DNA of 64,000 nucleotides from Tanypteryx hageni (lineage: Eukaryota > Arthropoda > Insecta > Odonata > Petaluridae): the NCBI GenBank assembly GCA_028673005.1, contig CM054116.1:74041315-74105314 (forward strand), read 5' to 3'. A program made the position numbers and the translations under genes. Of this stretch, positions 36,903-48,835 are shown piece after piece. Every line of letters starts with the position of its first letter. Within the stretch, counting starts at the first letter, position 1. The notes under the pieces were generated by a model that was not told the origin of the DNA, made no database searches, and saw only the letters and a list, made by a program, of their open reading frames with translations.

Positions 36903-39900
36903 TCATTTACCCCTCTTTTCCCACATCCTTCTCTTTTCTCCCTCTCTCTCTCTCATCATGGCGGTAAACTCTCCACCTAATTCTGCCATTTCTCCTTTTC
37001 TCTCTCTATCTTCCTTATATATCATCCAAGGATCCACCACCACCTACGTTTCCCTCATACCCATCCCTACCTCGCATTCCATCCAAGTCTTGTAACCCAG
37101 CTTATAGTTCCACCTCAAGGTTCCCTCTACGCTCCCCTTAACCTAAGCCCTCCCACTGTATCATACTCCCTTATTCCTTTCTTATCTCTGTCTTCTCGTC
37201 GCAAGACTTGTGTAGTCTCTTTTTTCAACCCCTCTCCCTTCTCCCTCTTCCTGTGTCCCTCTCGCACCGTCCCCATCCTTGTATCTCCCTCGCACTTGAT
37301 TAACGACAGCAGGAAGTTTATGGAAGGCGAGAAAACTTTTGGTCTTGGACTCTTCATTATTTCCTTCTCCGTAAGCCTCACACCACATCCTTCCCTCGCC
37401 TCCCATCCACCCATTCCCTTAAGACATTACGTTCTTACGTTACCTCTTTTCCAACTCTCACCATCCATCCGCTCGCTCTCTGTCTCTATCTATCCTTCTT
37501 TTCCGCATCATACTGGGAGGCTGTCTTTTTCCTCATCTCAATCCTGGAAGGGATATAAAAAAGGAAGGGAAAAGGTAGCCTACTGACCCCACGAACTCTT
37601 TTCTTTTTGTCCCGTGCTGCGCGGAGTTATTTTTTTTTAACCTCTGCCGTTTTCGCTTCAGCTGACACGTCCGTCCATTTTTTTCCTCTGTCGGTTTGAC
37701 CTCCTGTCTCTTTCGGTCCTCGCGATTGTGGATTGTGTTAACTTTTCGGGCGACTCCCGTTTGTTCCGACTTTTTCTTTCGGCGAGACTTTTGCCTTCCC
37801 TCCTCTCTCCCCCTCTCTCTTTTTCTAGATATCCAGTCTGACGAGAGACGGTTTTAGGGGTCGCTTCTTTTTCTCTTTCTCTCACTCTGGAATCCCTGAT
37901 GAAAAATTCTCTAATCTTTCTGGTTTTCAATTCTGCGCTGTTGACGCCAGGGACCTCGGGTTCTTCCCTCTCTTCGTATTCCTCTTGCGCCTCGTTTCTC
38001 CCCCTCTATATATCCCTTCCGTTCTCGGGATTTATTTCCTGTAAGGATTGTTCGGAGAGGGTGAGGGCGAGGCGGTTCTGGGTGGGCAGACGCCGACATC
38101 CTCCTCATCCCTCTCCACCTCCCACTTCTCTCGACTCCCATTCCTCCTCCAGGTCGGGCGTGCTGTGCGAAAGGTGCGGTCGTGTTAAAAGGGACGGGTG
38201 GCTCTCATACCCACCTCTCGAGGTGCAATTAATTCTTCTCGCGTTGATTAACACCCCATCCACCTCCCCTCTGCCCCACCCTCGTCCCTGCCTCGCCCTA
38301 CCCTCCTCCTCCTATATCCCGGAATTACTCGAGTCATAGGCAACTTTCAGCGGTCTAAATCTTTAGAGAGAACAATCTTTATCGGATCGGATGCTCCCTT
38401 CTGCTCGAGTTTTGGGCGAAGCTGATTGAGGGATTAAAACCTCATCGTTCGATATGATTAAGAGGGTGTTATTTATGCTCCGATTTTGAAGCGTTTTCGG
38501 TTGCGTTAGGCTTTCGATATTCTTTTCTCGTTGGATTATGTTAGCATTGACGTAAGCGGGATAATGGGTAAGGATAAAAGTGATTATCGGAAAATTTTTG
38601 GGTTTCATGATGCGTTTATAAATAATTTGAATGGGACTCCGATTGCATTTTCCAGTTTTTAATGTTATATGTTTTAATTCACTTTTTCTGGATAAAGATT
38701 TTCTTAAAACCCCTTATTAAAATATTCCGTCTTTGATTGTTTTTAATCTATTCAAATTAATTTTGAAAGGTGTGGTTATTTATTAAGGCACCGCACGCAG
38801 TTTTCAAGTATTCTGCTGCAGTTTCAATAGCTATTAAAAAACCTTTCTTTGAAGCGGCAGGTTTTTCTAGTTGACATAATTGCGATAGTAATGTGTTTCT
38901 GTCATATTGTCCCCATATTTTGTGTAGAATTAATATTCGTTATGAGTCGGGGCCTTCCCTTATGGCTATATATCATAATCATCTTTCGTAAGTCGAGAGC
39001 AAAGTTGCATTACTCGTTGGACTGAAGATTTGGACGTTCTAATTTTTCAAGGTAAATATCTTAAGTCAAGTAATCCGTAAGTCATGAAATTTCTGGAGTG
39101 TGAACATTTTCATCTTCATGTTTACAATGCTAAATGTTAAGACTACTCGAGAAAGATGAATCATTCAACATTCTTGACTTTTTTAGACCTTCAGTAATTT
39201 CACTAAAACGAAAAGCCGTGAATATGGAGTTTTAAAACGAATATATGCAACAAATTAAATGTACATGCGTCTTCCGTTAGCTATTTACTACAAAGGGAAT
39301 TAATGCTGTGAAGAATAAATTTGCGTTTAATTTTCTCGCGGAGTGCATTCGTTCAGAATTCCATGAAGGGTAACTTTTTCCTCATCATTATGTTCGACAG
39401 GATAGGTTTTTCATCAATTTCCAGTTATTTAGAAATAAACATTCGTTTTGAGCAAGAAAATCTCCTAGGCGGTCAGCAGTAGCATTTTATTCCTTTTTAT
39501 TTTGAGCCCATCTCTCCTTGCAACAACGAATCCCGATTACCCGGTGAAATGCTGCGAGAATGATCCTTTTGGAGTCGTCTCCTGCGCCCACTTTGGGCAT
39601 CAAGTAGAAATGGTTGTGTTTCGGGCGCTGAATAAAGTGCGCTCCCCTAATTTTCCACCTTCCCCACCTTTCGTTTCAGTCCCCCGCACTCCGAAATCCA
39701 TCCGCTCCCCCCTCTATCCTTCCCACTCTTTCCCTCACTCCATTCTTTCTCTTCCTCTCGGTTGCCTCCTGTCTTCGGTAAGGAAGAGGAGAGGGAGAAG
39801 GGTGGATTCTACCTCCCACTTCTCCTCTCGGCACTTCCTATTCCCATCTTGCACTCTATCTCTCCCCTCCCAACTCTCTTCTCTACCTTATCCCACTCCT

Positions 39901-41211
39901 TTCCACCCATTCACGAAATTACTTCCGCTTCCGTCACTTGCCTCCTTCCTTTCTCTCTCTCTCCACCCCTCTCTCCCTCCACCTCTCTCCCTCCCGCTTC
40001 CCTTCCTTTCCTTTCTCCCCACCCTCTATCATATCTCTCTTTCTCCCTCTCACCCCTCCCTCCCCTTTCCTCCGTCCCGTCTTTGTTCCACTATTCCCCT
40101 CTCTCTTCCAGCAGGCTTCCCAAATTCCTCTCCCGGAGTTCCAGGCCGGCTTCCCACTCCTCATGCCGTATTTCCCCTTTGATTACCCAACCGGCTCTCC
40201 CTTACTCCATCTCTCCCTCTCCTCTTCGCTCTCTCCGCCTCCCTCGCGTCGTTCTCCATTTAAAATGATGGCTGGTACTTTCTTCCAGCTTTTTTTTCCT
40301 GCGCTCCTTTTCATTCTCTCATTCTCAATGCGAATGGGAGTCTTACTATAAAGGCTTGCCACAGTTCTCTTTTTTCCGCCAGGAAGAAAATGCGTTGCTA
40401 TTTTTTGTTTTCATTCCGTGGCGAGTCGGAGAAGGGCAAGGAATCGAGGTAACGGCTAGGGTAAGGTCGGCACGTTTAGGTCTTGAATGCCGGGCAGATG
40501 TCTGAGTGAAGTGAAAAACATTCCTCTTTCCGTTTTATTTTGTTCACGGTTTGGTGGAATGTAGGGAAATCTGACGTAATGGCTTAAAATTTTGGGGGAT
40601 TTATTATTTGATATCGTCACGCTTGGGTGTCTCGTGCTTCGCTCGTCTGGTAGACGAATCCGCAATTTCTAGCGTTAAAAGATTTTTGTGTGCATAGTGG
40701 TGTCTAATTTTCGAGTTTGTTTGGAGTGATTATTTTGTGCTTATGATAGCAAAAGGCGTTCCTCTTTCTCTCCTGTTTATATACTACGTCGCATTTATTT
40801 CTCGCTAGGAAAGCAGCTAGAAGGTAAACAATTTTGTAACGGAGAAAATTCTTTTCTTTAGGAATAGTTGATAATGTTTACAACATGATAATTTTAAACG
40901 TAAATGTTCTAATTTCTGTAAAACTTTATGTAGTCTCTTATTACTTTTTTCTCAGAGATGGTTTCGCGAGCTTTCCTCGCTCTCTCCTGTTATCCTGCTT
41001 TGCGATTTTTCCTTCAAATGTAATTAGCAGATGATCCTTAATTTTCCCAAGAAATTTCTTGTCCTTTTTATTTTCAAATAATAAAAGTAAAACATTTTAA
41101 TATTAATTAACTATTTTATGTTAAAATATTAATTCATCCGTAATTTCGTGGCTTACATTCAGATCATCTTTATTTCGTTTTTGTCTTTGTTTTTTTAATT
41201 TTGATTTTTGT
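36903..41211. other. No gene seen; CT-rich 39.6-40.3 kb
   Basis: Pyrimidine-rich patches at 36900-37560, 37780-38000, 38095-38320 and 39640-40260, A+T-rich elsewhere. Frames up to 226 codons (39502-40182, +) are Ser/Pro/Leu-rich simple-sequence translations. Confidence 0.55.
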
Positions 41212-42148
41212 ACTAGCTAATTACCCGGGCCTTGCCTCGTGTTTACAGTTTCGAATTTTTCATGCTCAGTTCACTCGCTAATATTTACATTCAGACAAAC
41301 TCAAAGTACTCTCGAAATAAGTGACTTATATCGCCCCTTAATCGGTACTAGCAGTTAGTGCAGCGTTGCTTGCAGCATCAATAAGATGTTTACTTCCACC
41401 CGGCATGGTAAATTAATGCAATGGGTGGGTTTATTTTTAGAAATGTATTCCAAAATACTGCAGAGCCCCGTGGTGGAGAACATTTCAACTATCTCCGACG
41501 GTCCCGAATTTAAGGTTATACCAGTTCCATGTCTGGCCCTGAGATGGCAGTAATAGATAGATGCTCGACATAAATATTTTATATCAAACTTTTCTGTTCA
41601 GATTATGTTTTGCGACAAATGCTGCTATTAGATATTCGTACTTTTTTATTTTAATGTTTTTACGACATTAAAGTAATGCAATGGAAATCAGGAATGTGCA
41701 TGGGTATAATTTTTAAAAATGCATGTCAAAATACTACAGTGCCTTCTGGTGGCGATCATTTAAACTGTCTCCGTTGGTCCCGCATTTTAGGTTTTGCCGG
41801 TTCCTATTACTGCCATGAGATGGCAGGATGGTAAAATAGCACGATACAATTATTTTCTATCTAAATCTTCTTTTCAAATTAGGTTTTCCTACAATGGCTT
41901 ATATTAGGTTTTTTAATTTTAATGTTTTAGGCGATATTTGCAACAAAAAAGAAATATAAATTTCTAAAAATAAATTTCAATAACGTAGTTAACTGACCAT
42001 GGATCAGTGTTGTTCAATAACCATTCGAGGGAAAAATATAATGGTAAAGAGCCACAGTGCGGTGTGGTGCGGTGACCCGAGACTTTCGCAATGTGAAGTG
42101 TCATCGGTCTTTTCTGACACAATGACAAAACTCATTTAATATATAGAT
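41212..42148 (+). repeat. Dispersed repeat with internal duplication
   Basis: It starts ACTAGCTAATTACCCGGGCC and appears to end TTTAATATATAGAT, matching the end signatures of the repeats at 23534 and (inverted) 59711. Inside are two diverged tandem units with a period of about 279 bp. Unit 1 starts near 41411 and unit 2 near 41691. Both contain the order ATGGG-T..TTTTTAGAAATG-type, CAAAATACT, then GTGGTGG or CTGGTGG, then GTCTCCG/ATCTCCG..GGTCCCG, then GAGATGGCAG. No coding sequence is seen. Confidence 0.55.
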
Positions 42149-44031
42149 GAACAAATCAAATATAGATTCAAATTTGATATTTTGCTAAGAATATTCAAAA
42201 TACATAAGTTGTGTAATTTTACAAAAAATTAAATCGGGCCTCTGGTCAGGGTATGATTTGTATGGCACAACCTATCCAAAAAATAAAAATTCTGGCACCG
42301 AGGTTCTCATCCTCAAGGTCACTTTAGTAAGTGTACCAAGTCTTAAGTCTCTAAGTTTCTCGGTCTTCGAGAAATGCTGTCCACACACACGGACACGTCG
42401 TATTTTATTATGATAGGTAATTATACGCATCGCCTTCTTTTCTAATTTTAATAAATCAGGAGCAATTAAAAATCTTATTTCTTTAACTGATATTATTTCC
42501 AGGGGCAGTTCACTTAATTTCTCATCACGACAGCAACTTTAATCACGTGTTTAGATTATATTCAAATTAATCTTGTGGATTCACATCGTATTGTCGGAAG
42601 AGATGCTATGCACTTCCCATCATATTCTCGGTAATCGCTCAGTTCTTACGTTGCTTCGTCGCACAGAGAGCTCGTTATGATTCCTCCAGAAAAATTGGGT
42701 TAATTCACTGCCAATCTGCATAATATCGCACCGATAACGTATTTCTTAACATTCCGACGGTGGCAGATTTGGAAATTTCCCTCCCCTAGACTAAATTATT
42801 TTTCCGTCCCCTTTTTGGCGCTTTTTTCTAAAATAATTGCTGATGTTTTCGGTTTGTCTGTCCATCCTTCCGTCTGCGAATCATAATAGCTTAATTAATC
42901 AAAAGTCTTCGTAATATTAATGTTTTTATTCCAACCCTGAAATCCTGTTTTTTTATTGCCACCTGGGAATCTCGCCGCCCCTATACCATTGCCTACCTTT
43001 GCCTTATTTCAAATCCGCTACTGCATTGCGAGAATATTTTCGAGTTTCGTAACTAGTCATTTTACTCCCATCGTTCTATTTCCTCTTCAAACATTCGAAT
43101 AGCCAATTCAGCCTTCGCGCCTCACCCCAGCTATTATTCCTCCGGATCCTTTCCGCTCACTCTCCTTTCATTCAATCTTCCTTCCTCTATCTGCCGTCTT
43201 CATCTCGGCAATTCTTCCGAATCGTGGAAACTGGCGGATCGGATCTCGAAGTTTGCTCCCGCGCTATAATTAAATTAATTAGCTCACGGAAGAAGAAGGG
43301 GAGGGGATAGGTGGGATGGGAGGGAATAGGTGGGATGGGAGGGGATAGGTGGGATGGGAGGGTGTGAGAGATGGAGGGCCAGAGGATGGGTTTTCTCGTA
43401 TTCACACGAGATCTCATCTCACGAGAATTCTTCCCTTTTTCTCTCTTTCCCTAGTCTTATTTCTACGACTCCAAATAGCCAGCCTCATCCTCCCTTTTCG
43501 GAATCCCTGCACTGCTGAGGTCGGTTTGACTCCGCGCCACGAAGTTTCAAAACGTTCGGGGAGGATTGGAGTGAGTGGCTTCTCTTCCTCCTCGCCTTAT
43601 TCCACTTGTCCGTTGCTCGCGAGACCAAAATCGAATGAGGGAGAGGGCGTTCAACTCATATTCCATTTGGTTTTATGCGCTCTTGGAACGCAATCGAATT
43701 TCTATGGTCAGCTCGTCCCAGAGAGGGGAGAAGGAGATATTTTGGGATTTGTCCAAGTTGTACCACTTCCTTTAATGCGTTAGTTAATGCTATTAAAAGG
43801 GTTCGGGTTTGGTCACGAGGCTCGATCATGCATTTTTGACTCTGGTTTTCCGTAGCGGTCTTTTAGTTTTTCTGTGAAGAGGGATTGGTCTGAAGTGCAT
43901 TGGTTAAACTACTTTTTAAGGATCGCGGTGAAAATTGTATTATAGCGTTTCTCAAATAGCCATAAAAAGGATGGAAAAGGATGTGTGTTTAAACTTCAAA
44001 GCAGCCGTCATCAGTCATCGATGAATCGCCA
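42149..44031. other. No gene seen; small 19-bp minisatellite
   Basis: Near 43296-43362 there are about three copies of GGGATGGGAGGGGATAGGT. A CACACACGGACACG segment near 42383-42400, followed by TTTTATTATGATAG, resembles a second end of the ACTAGC-type repeat. The rest is A+T-rich to 43000 and mixed after. Confidence 0.55.
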
Positions 44032-44060
44032 TTGATGACGACTGCATTGCACCCGAAATG
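44032..44060 (+). ncRNA. Weak hammerhead-like core
   Basis: TTGATGA (44032-44038) and GAAA (44055-44058) enclose CGACTGCATTGCACCC, which pairs at CG/CG and TGC/GCA with a two-base mismatch. No stem I partner was found. Nearby GTCATCA (43998-44004) complements TGATGAC, so a simple inverted repeat is an alternative. I list it because of its likeness to the two better motifs. Confidence 0.2.
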
Positions 44061-47000
44061 CCCATCAGGTTCTCCCAACCTCTGTGTGGCTTTTGGAGAA
44101 ACATTGTCTCTCAATCTTGATTCCAACCATAATATGAGCTCGACAATTCTTTATGGAATTTATTCGCCTATTTTATAGACCATGCATCGTTAAATACTTA
44201 AATGGTTATAGTATGTGACGCATAAAAATGCAAATCATACGACCAAAGCACTTATTATTTCGGGATTAGATTTCTCATCTCTTCCGTACCATTCAATCTG
44301 GTTACATACATGCGAACGAATTTCCAAGAGTGTATATATCGTCGGATATATAGCTCACCCCCAATCGTAACTGTAGACATTCACGTTCAAGCCGTTCACG
44401 TCGCTATTGGTGTTAGTCGACTATTGCCAAATGAAGCGGGTTCAAGCGGCTTAACTCACTCGCCATTTACAATTGGGCGATGGGCGAATCTGGGTCGAAA
44501 ATCCGCGGTTACGACAACGTCCTATGTGTGTGCGGCCAGTTAACTAACTTCGGTGGAAATACTTAGTATTCATGTTAATATTCCGAAAGGTATGGATATA
44601 TACGCGTGTGCACGATCGGGCTACAGTGGAATCGGAAACACCGAGAAATCTTAACTACATACTCTTATTCCAGGCAAATATCACGATTTCTATATTTTTT
44701 CGCGGGGCGATCGTTTTACACGGAGCGAGAACCGTCCGCGGTGTTACCTGTAATACGGCTAGAGTTGTAAAGTTATACGGCTTCATCTCACCGGGCCTTT
44801 ATATGCTCCGGTCTGCCGCCAGCCGTAAGCAATGCCTCGAGCCATTTACGAGCGTGTCTAAATTTTTGTACGCCTCTATGCCCAGCAATTTTTTCCCCGC
44901 GCGACGCGTCGTCTGTTAGTCCTCCTCACCTCTTGCTTTATTTCTAGGAGGGATTAATTTCTCATTCTTCCCTGAATAACCATGGATCTTTTGTTTTGAA
45001 ATCGGCGGCTTTATTGCATTTGGTATATTTTTTTGTTGCGGCCATCTCTCAAGTAAATCTATTTCTGTGCCACATTCTAAAATACTTTAAATCTTTACAT
45101 TAGCTTCATCTTACCCATCCTCTTTATTATTAAGACGTAAATTTATGGGTCATCAGTCGTGGGTGACATTGCTTCTTTATTTAGTTGAGGCCGTGAGCGT
45201 CAAGTTTGTTTCATCAAAACATTAGTTTAACTCGAGGGATTGCTGAAATTTGCATCGGCATTTTACAGATATTATTTTTCTCTTTTTTTTCGTTAGGAAA
45301 AATAAATATGTATTATTGCATCACTCACCATTGCTGCTATTTCAGCGGCATTTGTAAATATGCAGAATATTCTAAGAGCAGTGTTCGAGTTGTGTTTTTA
45401 TTTTGACACAAAAATATTCTATCGCGGATTGTTTTTTTCTGTAGCTAATGCTCAGTTTAGTGCCGAAGAATACCTGTGTTATATATCGGAAAACAATTTT
45501 CGAAAACTACTTTTCCTTAGTATATGGCTCTGAAGGAGAGGAGGTGATCTCGCAATGCTATTCCCATACTGGTAATATAGACGCGCACACATATACGCCA
45601 CTCCTACACGTAATGCGGTGGAACACCTGATGCCTTCGTCCTTGTACGAGACACGCTGGTACCCTGCTCCACTTCTGGTTGGAGGGATTCCTTATGTGAG
45701 ATTCCAACATGAAACGGCTCCGTTTCATTTGTCTTAATTCCGCCCGAATGTTTGTCTTCCGCCAACTTGAATAAATCATTTTCCTCCAATTTTTTGCAGA
45801 AACGTAATTAAATGTTTTCGTTACGACTTTGGCGATATTTATTTCAGCTTCTGCATCTTACCCGCGAGGAAGTTAGCAAAAGCTATTATTATTTTATAAT
45901 AAATAAAGTTCTTCTTTTTTGTGTTCATATGCTTTGAGGAGTTACAAATATTTTTTGAAAATTTCGAATTTTTCCTGTGATAGTTTAATTTTTGTTCTGA
46001 AACTGATTGGTCGTATAAATTACAGTTTTAGCTTCTTCATGTATTATATTAATCTCTGCACGAGTGTAAATATCGACTCATTCATAAATTTATCGTTTAA
46101 ATTAGTTGATTTCTCTCCTAGGGATAAGCTGGCCATACCATCACTTCCTAATTAATGGCCCTCTGCAGTCCAAAAGTAGCGTTTTAGTTACCTGAGTAGG
46201 TGCGCTTTGAAAACGTATCAGGCAGATTTTGGTCCATCCTGTGTCCTAAGGGTGATTGAGCAGATTACGCCGCCTGGAGTTAAGAGGGGATTTACTTGCA
46301 TTGTGTTTGATGCGGTGGAGCGTTGTGGATTATTTCCGCTCCGGTTCATCCGGGTGTGACTGCGTGCGTTATGCGAGGACGGCGAAGGTGGTATGGGGAG
46401 CGAAGGGAAGGGGAGTAAAGGGTTCGGAAGCTAAGTGAGATTAAGAGAGAGAGAGGGAGGGAGGGAAGGGGACTCTTTAGCCCGCGGCCGTCGTATAGTA
46501 GATTTGCCAAACCCTCGAAATCAGCATGCGGTCTCGCATCGGAGTCTTGTGTCTTGTTCGGCTGGCGCAGGCCGCAAACCGCTCTGCCGTCTGTGGCTTT
46601 CCCAGGGAACTCCTGTACGCCTGGATGACGCCACCCGCAAAGGAGTCTGTCTCCAGCATTGCATAAGTTCACGGCGCCCTCTCTTCTTCTCTCTATCTCG
46701 CCGTTTATCGCCTCTGCGTCCGCCCACCTTGGCTTCCAGGGTGCCTTCGGCTCGGGTGAGGACGCGGGGATTTGGCATCGCTTAACGCGGCGGCATATTG
46801 CAGCAGATTCATGGATCTGCGAATCCGTTCAAATGGATTAAGCGAAATTAGATTCGACGTACGATGCGCGTCGCTTTACACCTTGCAGATGAAATTTGCG
46901 TTGTTAGTCTGTCGTCACCTGGCGTTGGTGAAAGGGCGGTTTTTTCCTTAATTTAATTAACGCGCGCGATGCTGCTAGAATGTCTTTTTTAGCAGATGTG

Positions 47001-47934
47001 ATGCGCAGCATTGTAAATCATGTTAAAAAAACAAAAACTAGCGTGGGGTCAGTGAAACGCATTACTAATTAATGGAAACTTCTCCACCGATGGTAATTTC
47101 GATCATAAGTATGTTATACTTTTTACTTGTGCAATTGAGCGCACGAATTTTTTATTTGCGAATTTGGCAAATGGTTTTCAATATGTTTTTAAAACTAAAT
47201 ACATTTCTTCTTCCTCGTGTGATTTTATAATGCCAGTTGTCTGTGGCTTTGCTTGTACTTCAGTTGTAATCTTTTTGTATAATCCTGTAGATTTATATTA
47301 ACTTATTTCAAACTTCTCTTTCCCATCTTTCTATCTCTCCTTTCTTCAGCCGTATTTTTCGTGAGCCTCTTTATCTTCTGCTTTGGTATCTGCACTAAAA
47401 TTAATAAATGTATCATTATATTTAAATCTGTAAATCTACTGACACCTTTTCACTTGCTTATACCGTTAAGCTAATGTGTATTACGTTTACAAGATTTTCT
47501 TTTTTAAGTAATATTAAAACGAATCACTATATTTGAGAGCATCCCCCCTCAGTAATGGCATAGGGCAAAGAGGTCAACGAATATCATCATAACAAAATCT
47601 CCGCCGTCAGCGTCGCGATATTTCCTTCTCCCTCCGGATATTTTCTGCGCGGGATCGATATTCATGCCCCGCCCCTTGTGCGTTTTCATTCCGAACATTC
47701 CGGGATCGATTCCTCGCATGGACGTAATACCCTTTTGCCCTTCCATTTCACTTATCGTCTCACTGCCTTTCAGTTTCGGGAGTGCGCCCCGTGAATTATA
47801 GTCCCGCGGGTGGCATTGTTCGCACCTTGATTTATAGCTTTGCGGAGGGCGATTATCCAAATGGCGGGCGACAGAGAGTGCGCGAGGAGCCACCCCCTTT
47901 CGTCTAACCCTTCCTCCCCTTCCTTTCCTGTCTA
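44061..47934. other. No gene seen; more CpG-containing at 44.7-44.9 and 46.2-47.0 kb
   Basis: Overlapping frames at 44572-44919 (+) and 46346-46785 (both strands) lie in non-repetitive, CG-dinucleotide-containing sequence, unlike the pyrimidine tracts. None has a recognisable domain, and no splice or promoter structure can be argued. These are the best places in the window to test for a host exon. Confidence 0.4.
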
Positions 47935-48835
47935 TACCCTCTTCCCCCTCCCCCTCTTCCTCCTCCCCCTCTTCCTCCTCCCACCTTCCTCTTTCTCCTC
48001 TCACCTTCCTCTTCCTCCTCCCACCTTCCTCTACCTCCTCCCACCTTTCTCTTCCTCCTTCCACCTTCCTCTTCCACCTTCCTCTGCCTCCTCCCACCTA
48101 CCTCTTCCTCCTTCCACCTTCCTCTTCCTTCTCCCACCTCCCTCTTATTCCTCCCACCTCCCTATCTCTCCTCCCAACTCCCTCTCTCTCCTCCCAACTC
48201 CCTCTTCCTCCTCCCTATCTCTCCTCCCAACTCCCTCTTCCTCCTCCAACCTCACCCTACCTCTCCCTACCTCCTCTAACCTACCTCTTCCTCATCCAAC
48301 CTCCTTTTTCCTCCTCCAATCTCCCTCTTCGTCCTCCAACCTCCCTCTTCCTCCTCCAATCTCCCTCTTTCTCCTCTAACCTCCTTTCTCCTACAACCTC
48401 CTTCCTCCTCCAACCTCCCTCTTCCTCCTCCAACCTCCCTCTTCCTCCTCCAACCTCGCTCTTCCTCCTCTAACCTCCCTCTTCCTCCTCCAACCTCCCT
48501 CTTCCTCCTCCAACCTCCCTCTTCCTCCTCCAACCTCCCTCTTCCTCTTCCAACCTCCCTCTTCCTCCTCCAACCTCCCTCTTCCTCCTCCAACCTCCCT
48601 CTTCCTCTTCCAACCTCCCCTTCCTCTTTCTACCTCCCCCTTCCTCCACCAACCTCCCTCTTCCTTCTCCAACCTCTCTCTTCCTCCTCCCACCTCTCTC
48701 TTCCTCCTCCCTCCTTCTTCCTCCAACCTCTCTTCCTTTTCCAATCTCTCTTCCTCTATCAACCTCTCTTATCCTCCTCCAACCCCCCTCTTCCTCCTCC
48801 AACCTCCCACTTTGTCATCAAACCTCCCTCTTTCT
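47935..48835. repeat. Long pyrimidine minisatellite, about 20-bp unit
   Basis: About 900 bp of tandem copies. The core unit is CCCTCTTCCTCCTCCAACCT, most uniform between about 48400 and 48610. Left-hand copies have CCCACCT in place of CCAACCT, giving two sub-families. The minus strand yields Gly/Trp/Arg/Lys/Glu-rich frames in several phases, which are not genes. Confidence 0.95.

Noticed and set aside
39502..40268. 226- and 168-codon + frames
   Set aside because: Ser/Pro/Leu/Phe-rich text from a pyrimidine tract, with no recognisable domain and similar frames in neighbouring phases.
48276..48802. Glu/Gly/Arg/Lys-rich minus frames resembling a repeat protein
   Set aside because: Reverse strand of a pyrimidine minisatellite. 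Three phases give similar peptides.
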